DNA of 64,000 bases from Okeania sp. KiyG1 (lineage in GTDB: Bacteria; Cyanobacteriota; Cyanobacteriia; Cyanobacteriales; Microcoleaceae), in the NCBI RefSeq assembly GCF_014132355.1, contig NZ_BLZO01000062.1:1-64000 (forward strand), written 5' to 3'. The notes below the pieces were generated by a model. It was not told the DNA's origin, searched no databases, and was given only the letters and a program-made list of their open reading frames with translations. Every line of letters starts with the position of its first letter. The stretch's first letter is position 1. The position numbers were made by a program, and so were the translations under genes. This document shows, in pieces, positions 31,852 to 40,731 of this stretch.

Positions 31852-32835
31852 CTGCCTTCTTCCCTCTCTCTGCCTTCCCTCCTCCAAAGTGTAACTATTC
31901 AACCAGACATGATATTTCTACTCATAAGTTTCAGTCCTCAATAGACATAGGAGTGGAAATTACACTTATGGATCATATTTTGTGTCTTTTTTCAGAAATT
32001 TTCTTCACTGTTGCCTGTTGCTTTCCGGAGCTGTTACCTACTTCTGCAAAAAGTCTATTTTTTTTCGGAGATGTCTAATACAGTGGCTTTCATCTGGGTC
32101 AACCACAGTAGGGGCGATTCGCGTTTGCGGAGCTGCCCCTACACAATTTTTGCTTGTGAAGATGTGGTTCATCAATTTGAAAAGCGCTGTAAGTATCAGT
32201 TTTGATGAAAAAATCAGCCCTCAAATTTAATTTTTCCCTATTGCCCAATACACATATCCCTTGAATCCAGACTCTTATAAAAAAACTTAATATTGACAAA
32301 GATAACAATGGATTCTACAAGAAAGTCACTACATCCACCAATTAACACGATCGCTTAACTGCTACCTATTAAAATTGTTATCAATAAATACAATTTTAGC
32401 AAATATTTTCAATGATTATTCAAACTTAGGCCATCACTTTGTAGAGAAAATTCCAGATATCCAGATACCTAGAATGACAGATTCATTTTCAAAAAATCCG
32501 ACTGATAAATTAAACAAACCGATTAGATAATTTACCTTACATCCGTAACATTTTTTTCCTCCTCCTTCCTTAAATAATTTTGTACAAAAATAATCCTAAT
32601 AGAACCTAATATAATAAGAACTCTTGAAAATTAGGAGAGAAATTCAGAGTAACAAGAATGCTTAAGTTCCACACTATGGAAATCTAGATTATCTACTCAA
32701 ATATTAGTGGCCTTAAGGCTTAGTAAAATTTTTTTGCACAATTGATAAATTTCAGGATATATTTTTAATAAGCCTAACAATTTTCAGTAAAATTGATTTA
32801 CTATATTATAAACAGAAGGAGAATTATTAAGAACT
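31852..32835. repeat. Spacer with repeat fragments
   Basis: 31852-31913 is an inverted half copy of the ATATCATGTCCGG MITE, similar to the left half of 45830-45959. 32108-32145 holds GTAGGGGCGATTCGC...GCTGCCCCTAC, a diverged palindrome. Overlapping open frames at 31982-32308 in three phases look random. The last 300 bases are AT-rich and must contain the cyAbrB promoter. Confidence 0.55.
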
Positions 32836-33249
32836 ATGGTTGACAATCCAGAAACTCCATTAACAGGAAAAACCTTGCTTCAAAAAGTCAAAGAATTTTC
32901 TCACTTACCACGAAGGGAAACTGCCAAACGTTGCGGATATTACACAGTTACAAAAAATGAAGAAACTCGTGTTAATCTCACAGATTTTTATGATGCAGTT
33001 CTAGCAGCAAAAGGAGTTGATTTAGACCCTGATGGTAGTAAAGATGGGCGTGGTAGAGAACCAACTTATCGAGTTAGCGTTCATAGAAATGGCCAAATTG
33101 TCATAGGAGCAACTTATACTACATCTATGGGATTAAAACCAGGAGATGAATTTGAAATAAAGCTAGGATACAAACACATTCATTTGATTCAAGTAGAAGA
33201 TGAGAAAGTCGATGAGACTAATGGTAATGGCTCACAGATAGAAGAATAA
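32836..33249 (+). CDS. Cyanobacterial AbrB-like transcription regulator (cyAbrB)
   Basis: A 137-residue DNA-binding protein with the cyAbrB signature LTGKTLLQKVKEFSHLPRRE followed by TAKRCGYYT and a C-terminal AbrB-like swapped-hairpin part (YRVSVHRNGQIVIGATYTTS, GLKPGDEFEIKLG). cyAbrB proteins are essentially universal in cyanobacteria and act as global repressors or nucleoid-type factors for carbon, nitrogen and hydrogenase genes. Paralogue assignment (cyAbrB1 versus cyAbrB2) is not certain, but the sequence is closer to what I know of the first. AGAAGGAG lies 13 bases upstream of the ATG. Monocistronic. Confidence 0.9.
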   Translation: MVDNPETPLTGKTLLQKVKEFSHLPRRETAKRCGYYTVTKNEETRVNLTDFYDAVLAAKGVDLDPDGSKDGRGREPTYRVSVHRNGQIVIGATYTTSMGLKPGDEFEIKLGYKHIHLIQVEDEKVDETNGNGSQIEE

Positions 33250-33786
33250 ATGGAATGGAGAGGCCGAGGAATTGTAATTGACTAGGATTGGAGATGAATT
33301 TTACCTCTAAAATAGTCTCCTAGTTAATATATAAATATCGTCATAATTCCCGGATTCTCCCTAATTTATTCTTTGTCTAGAGGTAAAAATTGAAATAAAA
33401 AATCTATATTTTTAGTTGGCTCTGCAAATAAGCTGACATTTTATCTAATTGGATAATTGTGCGCATAAATTTTCACCTGAAAATCATGGGACTTTTTAGG
33501 CATTTAAGTCTGTAGCTTGCTAGAGCTAAATTTAGTAATATATATTATAGATTTTTATATTTGATAATTTGTCGAGGCAATCTTCAGCTAGTTGAAAGAT
33601 AGTGAGTAATTGATAATTACTTAGTTCGGCTTATAAGGACTAGGATTAATTTGATTTTTGCCAAAATATCTTTTCTGTGGCGTGAATTTTTAAGAAGGCT
33701 GACCTCTGCTTTGATGCGTATATAAAAATGAGATAAATCAAGTATTAATTGAGGATTTATGAATTGACGATCGGCAAAGTTGATAT
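33250..33786. other. AT-rich spacer after cyAbrB
   Basis: No gene or clear repeat. Positions 33295-33330 and the surroundings are AT-rich; no terminator hairpin with a T-tract was found. Confidence 0.45.
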
Positions 33787-34042
33787 GTAAGCATTTCCTG
33801 CGGAATGCTGCGCAAACAGCTATTAGCTGTCAGCTAGCCTCCTCCGGAGGAACTGCGTTAACAGCAACAAGACTCTCTGTTATGGGACAGTGTTTAAATT
33901 AACAATTGACTTTAAGGGCAAAGAAGGCAACTTTTGTAGTAAGAAAGTTAAATATTACTTTGAGCCTAAACTAAAAGCAATAGCTGAAGTCCGCAGTTCC
34001 GACCATAGGAGGCTAGCTGATGGCTGACAGCTGAATGCTTAC
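33787..34042. repeat. MITE-like element, GTAAGCATTTCC family, full copy
   Basis: 256 bp with ends GTAAGCATTTCCTGCGGAAT and the complement CTGACAGCTGAATGCTTAC. Inner arms AACAGCTATTAGCTGTCAGC and GAGGCTAGCTGATGG, then a core (GTTTAAATTAACAATTGACT) homologous to the core at 6950-7180 and, inverted, at 38110-38210. Confidence 0.75.
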
Positions 34043-34124
34043 GTTGATATTATTTAACTTATACCAATTTGGTCCGATAAAATAATCTTGAAGGATTGTA
34101 GTTTTTAGGACTTAACTAGACACA

Positions 34125-35045
34125 GAGCTTTGTCGCAAACATTTGCAAATAAAGTCAAATATTTCCAATCCCAAAATCTACCAGTCATTTTGGTTGATAC
34201 CAAGAAAAAAGAATTGATTGGAGACTTTAAAACTCTGGTAGTGAGTGGTGTGTTCATGGACAACCAATAGAAGTACGAATGCACGACTTTGCTGACCCGA
34301 AATTAGGAAAAGCAATTCCCTATGGAATTTATGACCTAACTTTGAATCAAGGATGGGTAAATGTTGGTATTAATCATGACACTGCTGAGTTTGCAGTGGA
34401 ATCAATTCGCCATTGGTGGTACTCCATGGGCAAACAACTCTATCCTCATAGTGAGCAGATAATGATTACAGCCGACTGTGGTAGCAGTAATAGTTATTGC
34501 TCCCGACTATGGAAGTTAAAGCTATAAGAATTGGCTAACGAGATGAATCAAACTATTGAGGGCTTGCTGATTAAATCTAAAAGCATTGACAGGTAAAGGT
34601 TTTAGCTTTTTTTTAGCTGTAAGGGGGTGCAACTTTTTAAGCTTGAGCGACCAAAAAAGCTAGGATAAAAGGCAGAGTAATTGCAGAAAAATCAAGGGAT
34701 AAAATATCCGACTACCTCCTCTAAATTTCCCATTCCTCCTTACTCCTACCTCATACCAAAAGACTTCCATAAGCAAACCCTATTTATGTGTGTCATTTTC
34801 CACCAGGCACAAGTATAGCGCTGTGCGCAGGCAACAGCTCATCTGGGGGAATAAATTGCCCATAATATAAGACTTTTAGCTATTTGGCCCCTCATGCAAT
34901 TTGTAAATATACCAGCGCTCATTGTTATAAATGGAATAAAATTGAACATCGCTTGTTTGCCACATCACCCAAAACTGGCGTGATAGACCTTTGACTAACT
35001 TGCAGGTAGTAATTAATTTAATTAGCAATACTACTGCCGCACAAG
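34125..35045 (+). pseudogene. ISAzo13-type transposase relic
   Basis: Fragments in order match this transposase family: NLPVILVDTKKKELIGDFK, then in another frame EWCVHGQPIEVRMHDFADP, IPYGIYDLTLNQGWVNVGIN, DTAEFAVESIRHWWYSMGKQ, SEQIMITADCGSSN, VCHFPPGTS, and KWNKIEHRLF. Frame breaks: a missing A in A4 (34229-34232), a CAA-to-TAA stop near 34525, and later decay. About 115 bases are inserted between CHFPPGTS (34790-34812) and KWNKIEHR (about 34930). The N-terminal half is gone. It is non-functional. Confidence 0.8.
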
Positions 35046-35050
35046 GATTG

Positions 35051-35304
35051 AACAAGTATCACAGAACCAAAGTTTTTTTAAGGTTTTAACTGTACCGTAG
35101 GGCATACGGGAACAGGCTCTTGATAGCGCAGCTCCTCCGGAGGAGGCAATAGAGCAAACGCTTGAGGAGAGAACCATCTCTGGCTTAGGTATCGCTTGCG
35201 TATCTAATTTAAGTGGACTCGGTGTTGGCGTAGCCTTGCGTCAGCAAACCAAGAATCCTGGTTTCAGGAGAATCTCCGGACTAAAGGCACGGATAGTATG
35301 TCAA
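35051..35304 (+). ncRNA. Orphan IS605-type right end with omega-RNA-like fold, copy 1
   Basis: Homologous to 37121-37349. Both carry ACTGTACCGTAGGG, GGGAACAGG(C/T)TCTTGATAGC and AAGTGGACTCG, and end in a GAATC-stem-GTATGTCAA boundary like the tnpB right ends at 25525 and 42015. Visible stems: CTCCTCCGGAGGAG; AGAGA-ACCA-TCTCT; TCCTG-GTTT-CAGGA; and CTCCG...CGGA near the end. No tnpB lies upstream; it abuts the ISAzo13 relic. In TnpB systems this region is the guide-carrying omega RNA, with the guide just after GTCAA. Transcription is not shown. Confidence 0.55.
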
Positions 35305-35311
35305 ATGACTC

Positions 35312-35475
35312 CTGACCGTAATCAACAACTCTAATTATGAATACCCCTTTCATTACTTGCTCCCGAACAACCCGTAAACGAAATAATCTGTAGGGACGTT
35401 GCATGCAACGTCCATACCTATTCCCTATTCCTACAGCCACGAAAATCATAGCTAAATTCACCAACGCCAAATAAT
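35312..35475. repeat. Segment shared, inverted, with the leader of the tnpB element at 40580-40700
   Basis: The reverse complement reads ATTATTTCGTTTACGGGTTG, GGAGCAAGTAATGAAAGGGG, TATTCATAATT and GTTGATTACGG, matching 40588-40662 with few changes. It also holds the perfect palindrome GGACGTTGCATGCAACGTCC (35393-35412); the 40560s copy has a different palindrome in the same place (GGGACTTTGTATTCAAAGTCC). Past 35510 a half MITE and a diverged copy of 290-345 follow; no gene up to 35843. Confidence 0.6.
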
Positions 35476-35843
35476 ACAATAGGGGTGTTTTGCTACCGCT
35501 TAAGATGTAATATCATGTCCGTTGGGGCGCGTTTGTGTCAACCCAAGGATGAATATCTGGAAATTTAAGTTTTTTTCTTGCTCTTATATAAAATCCTGTT
35601 ATACAGTTATCGCACTCTCTACTTCCATTCAATGCACACATAAAATTCCGGAATATACCCAGATAATTCTCACTCTCATCCTTCCTGACTCCTAACTCGG
35701 TCCTCCTGCCTCCTGAGTTATACGATAACTAATTATCTGGATACTCCTACTTCTTCCCTCTTCTCTCTTCTCAGTCGCCGTACTATTCACAAAAACAAAG
35801 GCAACCTTGGCACAAAAAGTTTCATTGTGTTGTTTGTTTATTC

Positions 35844-36833
35844 CTAATTAGTAGCTTGGTCTACTCTCTGCTTTGCTATATCCAGATAATTTTGATATTC
35901 AATAACTTTTGCTTGTGCTGTTTGGTAGTTTTGATTAGACTCTGGCACTTCTTTCATCAGATCGATAGCTTTTTGCCACTCATTAGCTACCGCGTTCCAT
36001 TCAGATTTTGTTTGAGCAGTCTGGGCTTTTTGAGCAGCAGTTTGGGCACTTCTAACAGCAAAATACCAAGGGTCTGAAACAGTACTTCCCGAATCATTTG
36101 TTTTTGGAGATGGTGAAGTTTCAGTATCTTCAGAAGATGTTTGTGGTTGAGATGAGTCAGGGTCATTAGTTTCAGTTTTTTCTGATTTTGACCCACTTAG
36201 GAAAGGTAAGGGAAATATTCCACTAAAGTGTAATGCTGCAAGGGTGGCTAATGGTACTAACAAAATTAGTAACAATATTGCCAGAATCAGAGGAGTTTTC
36301 TTTTTTTGAGCTGGAGGTTGCGGTGATATTTCCTCTTCATATTCTTCATTTTCTTCATACTCAGTTTCTTCGTCGTATTCTTCCTCCTCGTAATAATCTT
36401 CGTCTGTTTCTGTTTCGTAGTCAGCTTCCACTTCTTCTCGATCTAACTCATCGAACTCATCTATAGGTTGTATAGGTTGCTGAATATCTTCTAAGTCTGA
36501 GCTTTCTTCAAAGTCAGATAGATCGGATATTGGTGGGGTACCTAAAATAATTTTATCTTCCCAGACTGGTTGTAGATCGCCAGTCTGAATACCATACACT
36601 TTGACTGTGTGGATTGATTCAACCTCCAATTTAACGATTCCAGTTCTAATAAATTCAACAAGAGCAGCTTGTTGATTAGCAACTTGATCGGACTCGAGTG
36701 TAACTTCAAGACAACCATTGTCCCTCGTTACTTGGACGTTAATACCTTTTTTTTGTAGTGAGTGGTTAATGATTGAGGAGATAATTTTTGGATCTCCTTG
36801 TTTAGCAAGTTCCCGCAGATTATTTGATGCCAT
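35844..36833 (-). CDS. Single-pass membrane protein with acidic linker, 329 residues
   Basis: The N-terminal domain (about 1-95: MASNNLRELAKQGDPKIISS, VQVTRDNGCLEVTLESD) is alpha/beta and soluble. A strongly acidic region follows (about 108-169, D/E/Y-rich). One transmembrane helix (about 181-203, LILAILLLILLVPLATLAAL) precedes an S/T-rich linker and a C-terminal helical domain (about 255-329: SAQTAAQKAQTAQTKSEWNA). Helical tails of this kind recur in cyanobacterial membrane proteins, but the function is unknown. AAGGAG lies 9 bases upstream of the ATG. Intact frame. Confidence 0.85.
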   Translation of the reverse strand: MASNNLRELAKQGDPKIISSIINHSLQKKGINVQVTRDNGCLEVTLESDQVANQQAALVEFIRTGIVKLEVESIHTVKVYGIQTGDLQPVWEDKIILGTPPISDLSDFEESSDLEDIQQPIQPIDEFDELDREEVEADYETETDEDYYEEEEYDEETEYEENEEYEEEISPQPPAQKKKTPLILAILLLILLVPLATLAALHFSGIFPLPFLSGSKSEKTETNDPDSSQPQTSSEDTETSPSPKTNDSGSTVSDPWYFAVRSAQTAAQKAQTAQTKSEWNAVANEWQKAIDLMKEVPESNQNYQTAQAKVIEYQNYLDIAKQRVDQATN

Positions 36834-37120
36834 AAATAGCGCTCCTTTAGGCTGGAGGGCGAATAGTTGATTTACTTAAAATTACTTAATTATTATAGTT
36901 AATTACTATAGCCAAAACTTTTTGGCTCTGAGCTTCCCAATTTACCGAAAAATTGGGTTTAAAGCCTTTCCCTTGTAGGGGGACTCTGTGTTATACTCGG
37001 AGCAGCGGAAAGGTATTCAACCGCTCTAAAAACCTAGCTACTAATCATAGCACTAGCACCTTGAAAAGTAGAGTTATGGGGTTTTGCATAGAAATGCTTA
37101 TCCATGGAAAAGCTCTAAGC

Positions 37121-37349
37121 AACAAGTACCAGAGAGCCAAAGTTTTTAAGGTTTGAACTGTACCGTAGGGTATACGGGAACAGGTTCTTGATAGCGCAGC
37201 TCCTCTGAAAGAGGCAATAGAGCAAACCCTTGGGGAGAGAACCATCTCTGGATTAGATTCCGCAAGGTATTTGATTTAAGTGGACTCGTGGAAATAAGAA
37301 TCCTGGTTTCAGGAGAATCTCCGCATCTTTAGGTCGGAGAGTATGTCAA
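37121..37349 (+). ncRNA. Orphan IS605-type right end with omega-RNA-like fold, copy 2
   Basis: Second copy of the 35051-35304 structure. Its stems differ in sequence yet still pair: CTCCTC-TGAAA-GAGG in place of CTCCTCCGGAGGAG, AGAGA-ACCA-TCTCT, TCCTG-GTTT-CAGGA, and CTCCG...CGGAG perfect here. It ends GAGTATGTCAA at 37349. The preceding 36834-37120 has a fragment of the ACCGAAAAATT repeat (36942-36985) and no tnpB. Confidence 0.55.
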
Positions 37350-38047
37350 AGAGTACTGCCTCTACTAAGTTAAGTTAACTTAATTTTGGGTCTTAGGTTC
37401 TCCCTACATATTTATGCCTTAGTTTATAAATTCATCGACTTTACTCTATAAATTACAACCTTATTACCACTAATTTTTACCTGTTTCTCTTTTAATACTC
37501 CTGATTTTTCTACTTACTTTTTTCATAGTATGGGTCTTTATTAAAGCATTCGATAAATTTTGACATTTTTCCAGCCAATTTTAAAATCTTAAAAACCTTA
37601 ATGGCAGTTTATTGTTTTACTGGGTTTGTCTAGCTACAAACTACCATGAGTTTTTCACCTCGTCTAGATTTTCCTCCACAACTTATTAAATTAATTTTTA
37701 TAGGCTGACCAACTACAGATGATTTGCAGAATCAGAAAACCTACTACATAGGTTGTATATTAGCAGAAATTATCAATTGTTAACAAGATCGAATAATTAA
37801 GAAGCAATTCTTAATCTATCTATACCTCCAGTTCAATTTATCTAAATTATATTATGATACTTAATAGAGTTCTCCTCCAAAAGAGGGATTAGGGAGTAGG
37901 GAGTAAGGAGTACGCGGAAAGAATTAATGAATAAGAGTACGAAAATTAATTCTATTTTTACGATCGCCAGATGTCTAATAGAAGCTCTGATTTTTTTATA
38001 CTAAGTAAAATTATCTGAAAATAACTAAATATTTTAGCCGAGCATGG
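37350..38047. other. AT-rich spacer
   Basis: No gene. A TAAGTTAAGTTAACTTA palindrome lies at about 37368-37384. Positions 37865-37965 share blocks (AGGGAGTA repeats, GCGGAAAGAATTAATGAATA) with 1949-2035. Confidence 0.45.
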
Positions 38048-38280
38048 GTAAGCATTTCCTCCGGAATGCTGCGCAAACAGCGGTCAGCTATCAGCTATCA
38101 GCTATTGCTTTTAGTGAGTGATAAAAGCAATATTTAATTGAGAAACGAAAAATCTTACTACAAAAATCAGCTCCAAAGTCTGTATTGATTTCAACCCCGT
38201 CCTTAAGCATAAGGTCTTATTGCTGAAGTCCGCAGTTCCTCCGCAGGAGGCTAGCTGACGGCTAATAGCTGAATGCTTAC
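38048..38280. repeat. MITE-like element, GTAAGCATTTCC family, copy with inverted core
   Basis: 233 bp from GTAAGCATTTCCTCCGGAAT to GCTAATAGCTGAATGCTTAC, with long inverted arms (CAGCTATCAGCTATTGCTTT; CTAGCTGACGGCTAATAGC). Its core is inverted relative to the copies at 6807 and 33787. Another ACCGAATAATTAAGG-family palindrome follows at 38490-38583. Confidence 0.75.
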
Positions 38281-38643
38281 GAGCGTGGAATGCCAATCCT
38301 ATTAATTTTATTTATTTTTAAGCATAGTGATTTTAGGGGGCATTTAAGATTAAAAAATATGCTATAATTAATTTTTAAATATTTTCTAGGTTTTTCTGTT
38401 GGCAATTTAATGACTTTATCTGTCTTGAATAAATATCTGCAACAATGATAATTATCAGGAGGAAAAACCTGAAAAAAACTATATAAATTTACCGAATAAT
38501 TAAGGTTGAAAGCCTCTCCTTTAAAGGAGAAACAATGAATAAATTTTCCTTTTATTCAATCCTCTTCCTTTTAGGGAGAGGTAATTATCAATTATCCATT
38601 ATCAATTATCAATTATTGAATCAGACCGATAGGAATATTTGAA

Positions 38644-39699
38644 TTATGGCCATAATGATTCCGGCCTCCTAAATTTTAATTCCCAGCCTACGATAGTTCT
38701 AAGATTTTTACTTAAGATATTTTTCTGAGAAAGCACCTGACAAAGTTCTATTACTTTAGTTTGTAGTGTAGATATTTGCTCTTTTCCTTCCTTGAGACTT
38801 ACTTCTAACTCTAGTAATAAAGGTAAAGTTTTCTGTAATTGATTTAAGGACAAAGAATTAACCTCTTTTCGTAAAAAATATATCCTTTTAGGGTTGCCTA
38901 TTTCCGCAGCTTGAGCGATCGCTTTTTCATCTCGCTCCCCTGTCTCTATCATTAGTTTTACCCAAAACCATACTCTAAATTGGCCTACTAGAGTAGCCAC
39001 TATTCGTAATGGATGTTCATTGTGGGCAATTAAATCTGCCACTAACTGCAAGGCTTTAACCGTATCACCTAAACGAATAGCTGTAGCTAACTTTAAACTA
39101 CTTTGAGTCTGAGAATTCACCAGATTAGTGATTACTTCCAAGTCCACTACAGCATCTTGAGATGCATATAACTGTAATTTAGTCAACTCACTATGAAGTT
39201 GTCGGCGATCGTTACCTAAAGCTTCTGCTAAAAAAGTAACCCCACTAGAATTAAGTTTGACTCCTACCTCCTGAGCAACTTCTTTAACTTGCTGCTCCAG
39301 TAATTCTGTTTTCCAAGGAGGAATAGGAGAAAAATCTCTAACCTCAGCCCATTTTTGGATCAATTTTGTGGACTTAAGTCTTTTATCGGGTTTATTGGGC
39401 GTAGTCAACAATAGCACAGTAGTTTCAGGAATCTGAGGTAGAGTACCTTCCAAATTTTCCAATAGATTTTGTGAACAATGCTGAGTTATATTAGTATCGA
39501 CTAGCCAGACAAAACGACTACCAGAACCAAAAGGAGGAGTCATGGCCTGATTCAATCCAGTTTGAACAGCATCTATTGCTGGCAAAATTTTGTCATAGTT
39601 AAAGCTAGCCCAGTTAGGATCGAGGACAGATTCACGCAAAGCATTAGCTGCTAGCATCATTGAATATTCATCCTCGCCAAAGTATAGGTAAATTGGCAT
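38644..39699 (-). CDS. holA: DNA polymerase III subunit delta
   Basis: A 351-residue clamp-loader subunit. HolA opens the sliding clamp within the tau/delta/delta-prime complex. The N-terminal AAA+-like fold starts MPIYLYFGEDEYSMMLAANA; PFGSGSRFVWLVD and VLLLTTPNKPDKRLKSTKLI are family blocks. The C-terminal collar has DRRQLHSELTKLQLYA and LKLATAIRLGDTVKALQLVA. Full length and intact. Divergent from the DUF1868 gene, with 33 bases between start codons. Confidence 0.92.
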   Translation of the reverse strand: MPIYLYFGEDEYSMMLAANALRESVLDPNWASFNYDKILPAIDAVQTGLNQAMTPPFGSGSRFVWLVDTNITQHCSQNLLENLEGTLPQIPETTVLLLTTPNKPDKRLKSTKLIQKWAEVRDFSPIPPWKTELLEQQVKEVAQEVGVKLNSSGVTFLAEALGNDRRQLHSELTKLQLYASQDAVVDLEVITNLVNSQTQSSLKLATAIRLGDTVKALQLVADLIAHNEHPLRIVATLVGQFRVWFWVKLMIETGERDEKAIAQAAEIGNPKRIYFLRKEVNSLSLNQLQKTLPLLLELEVSLKEGKEQISTLQTKVIELCQVLSQKNILSKNLRTIVGWELKFRRPESLWP

Positions 39700-39732
39700 A
39701 AGAAGCTATTTTTTGATAAGGGGCGATTAAGA

Positions 39733-40512
39733 TTGGACGATATATATCAGAACTACATTAACCGAGTAGCACAGACAACCTTGCTATCAAGTTACAAATC
39801 TCAGTTGGAATATATCCAACAGTCTCCGAAGTTCACCAAACTGGATGGCCAAATTGAGGCGAATAATTTTCCTGGCTATTCGGTAATTACTCCACCAGGG
39901 GAAGAAGACTCGCAAAACTTCAAGTTTTATGAGCATTTGCAACAATGTCAACAACAATTGGTAGAACTATTGGGAACTAATTTAATGATTCCCCTGCCTA
40001 GCAATAGTTTTCATTTAACCTTAGCTGATTTAATTTGGGAAAGTGCCTTTCTAGATGCTAGTCAAAGTAATCCTCAATTTGAAGAAAAACTACGTTCTTG
40101 TATTGCTGAAAGTCTTCAAGAGTTATCTATTTCCAAAAATGGCCATCAAGTACGTTGGCAAGTTTTAGGAATTATGGTAATGACTAGAGCTATTGGTGTT
40201 TGTCTAGTCCCAAAAGATGAAAGTTCTTACAATCAGGTTCTACAACTACGTCGGTCAATTTATCAAAATCCTAATTTCATTGCTCTAGGTATCGAACAGC
40301 AATATCACTTTACTGCTCATGTTACTTTGGGATACTTTGGGGAAATTCCATCAGATTTAGATATTGCTGCTGTAGGAGATAGGATTTCAGAATTAAATCA
40401 TCAATGGTTGGAAAGCAATTCAGAAATGTTATTGCATTGCGGAGAACTCCGAAAGTTTGACAATATGATACGGTATTATCGACAACCAGATTGGCCTGTT
40501 GTAGATTTGTAA
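39733..40512 (+). CDS. DUF1868 protein, 2H phosphoesterase superfamily
   Basis: A 259-residue protein. Two H-x-T motifs, FHLTLAD (about 95-101) and FTAHVTLGYFG (about 195-205), are spaced as in the 2H phosphoesterases, whose members cleave 2',3'-cyclic or other cyclic phosphodiesters. Its own substrate is unknown. The only suitable start is a TTG at 39733, 33 bases from the divergent holA start, so the promoters overlap. The next Met in frame is far inside the domain. Confidence 0.85.
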   Translation: MDDIYQNYINRVAQTTLLSSYKSQLEYIQQSPKFTKLDGQIEANNFPGYSVITPPGEEDSQNFKFYEHLQQCQQQLVELLGTNLMIPLPSNSFHLTLADLIWESAFLDASQSNPQFEEKLRSCIAESLQELSISKNGHQVRWQVLGIMVMTRAIGVCLVPKDESSYNQVLQLRRSIYQNPNFIALGIEQQYHFTAHVTLGYFGEIPSDLDIAAVGDRISELNHQWLESNSEMLLHCGELRKFDNMIRYYRQPDWPVVDL

Positions 40513-40731
40513 TTAAATTAGGCTAGAAATAATATAGGGAATAGGGAATAGGGAATAGGTAGGGACTTTGTATTCAAAGTCCCTAAAGATTATTTCGTTT
40601 ACTGGTTGTTCAGGAGCAAGTAATGAAAGGGGTATTCATAATTCTGATGTTGATTACGGTTAGTCCAAATATCTTAATTTTTATGTTGATTCACCAATGC
40701 CAAATGTAAACGTAGAATTAGCAAGCAGTAA

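Noticed and set aside
35264-35479. Open frame of 71 codons on the minus strand
   Set aside because: It spans an orphan right end and the duplicated leader block; no independent support for coding.
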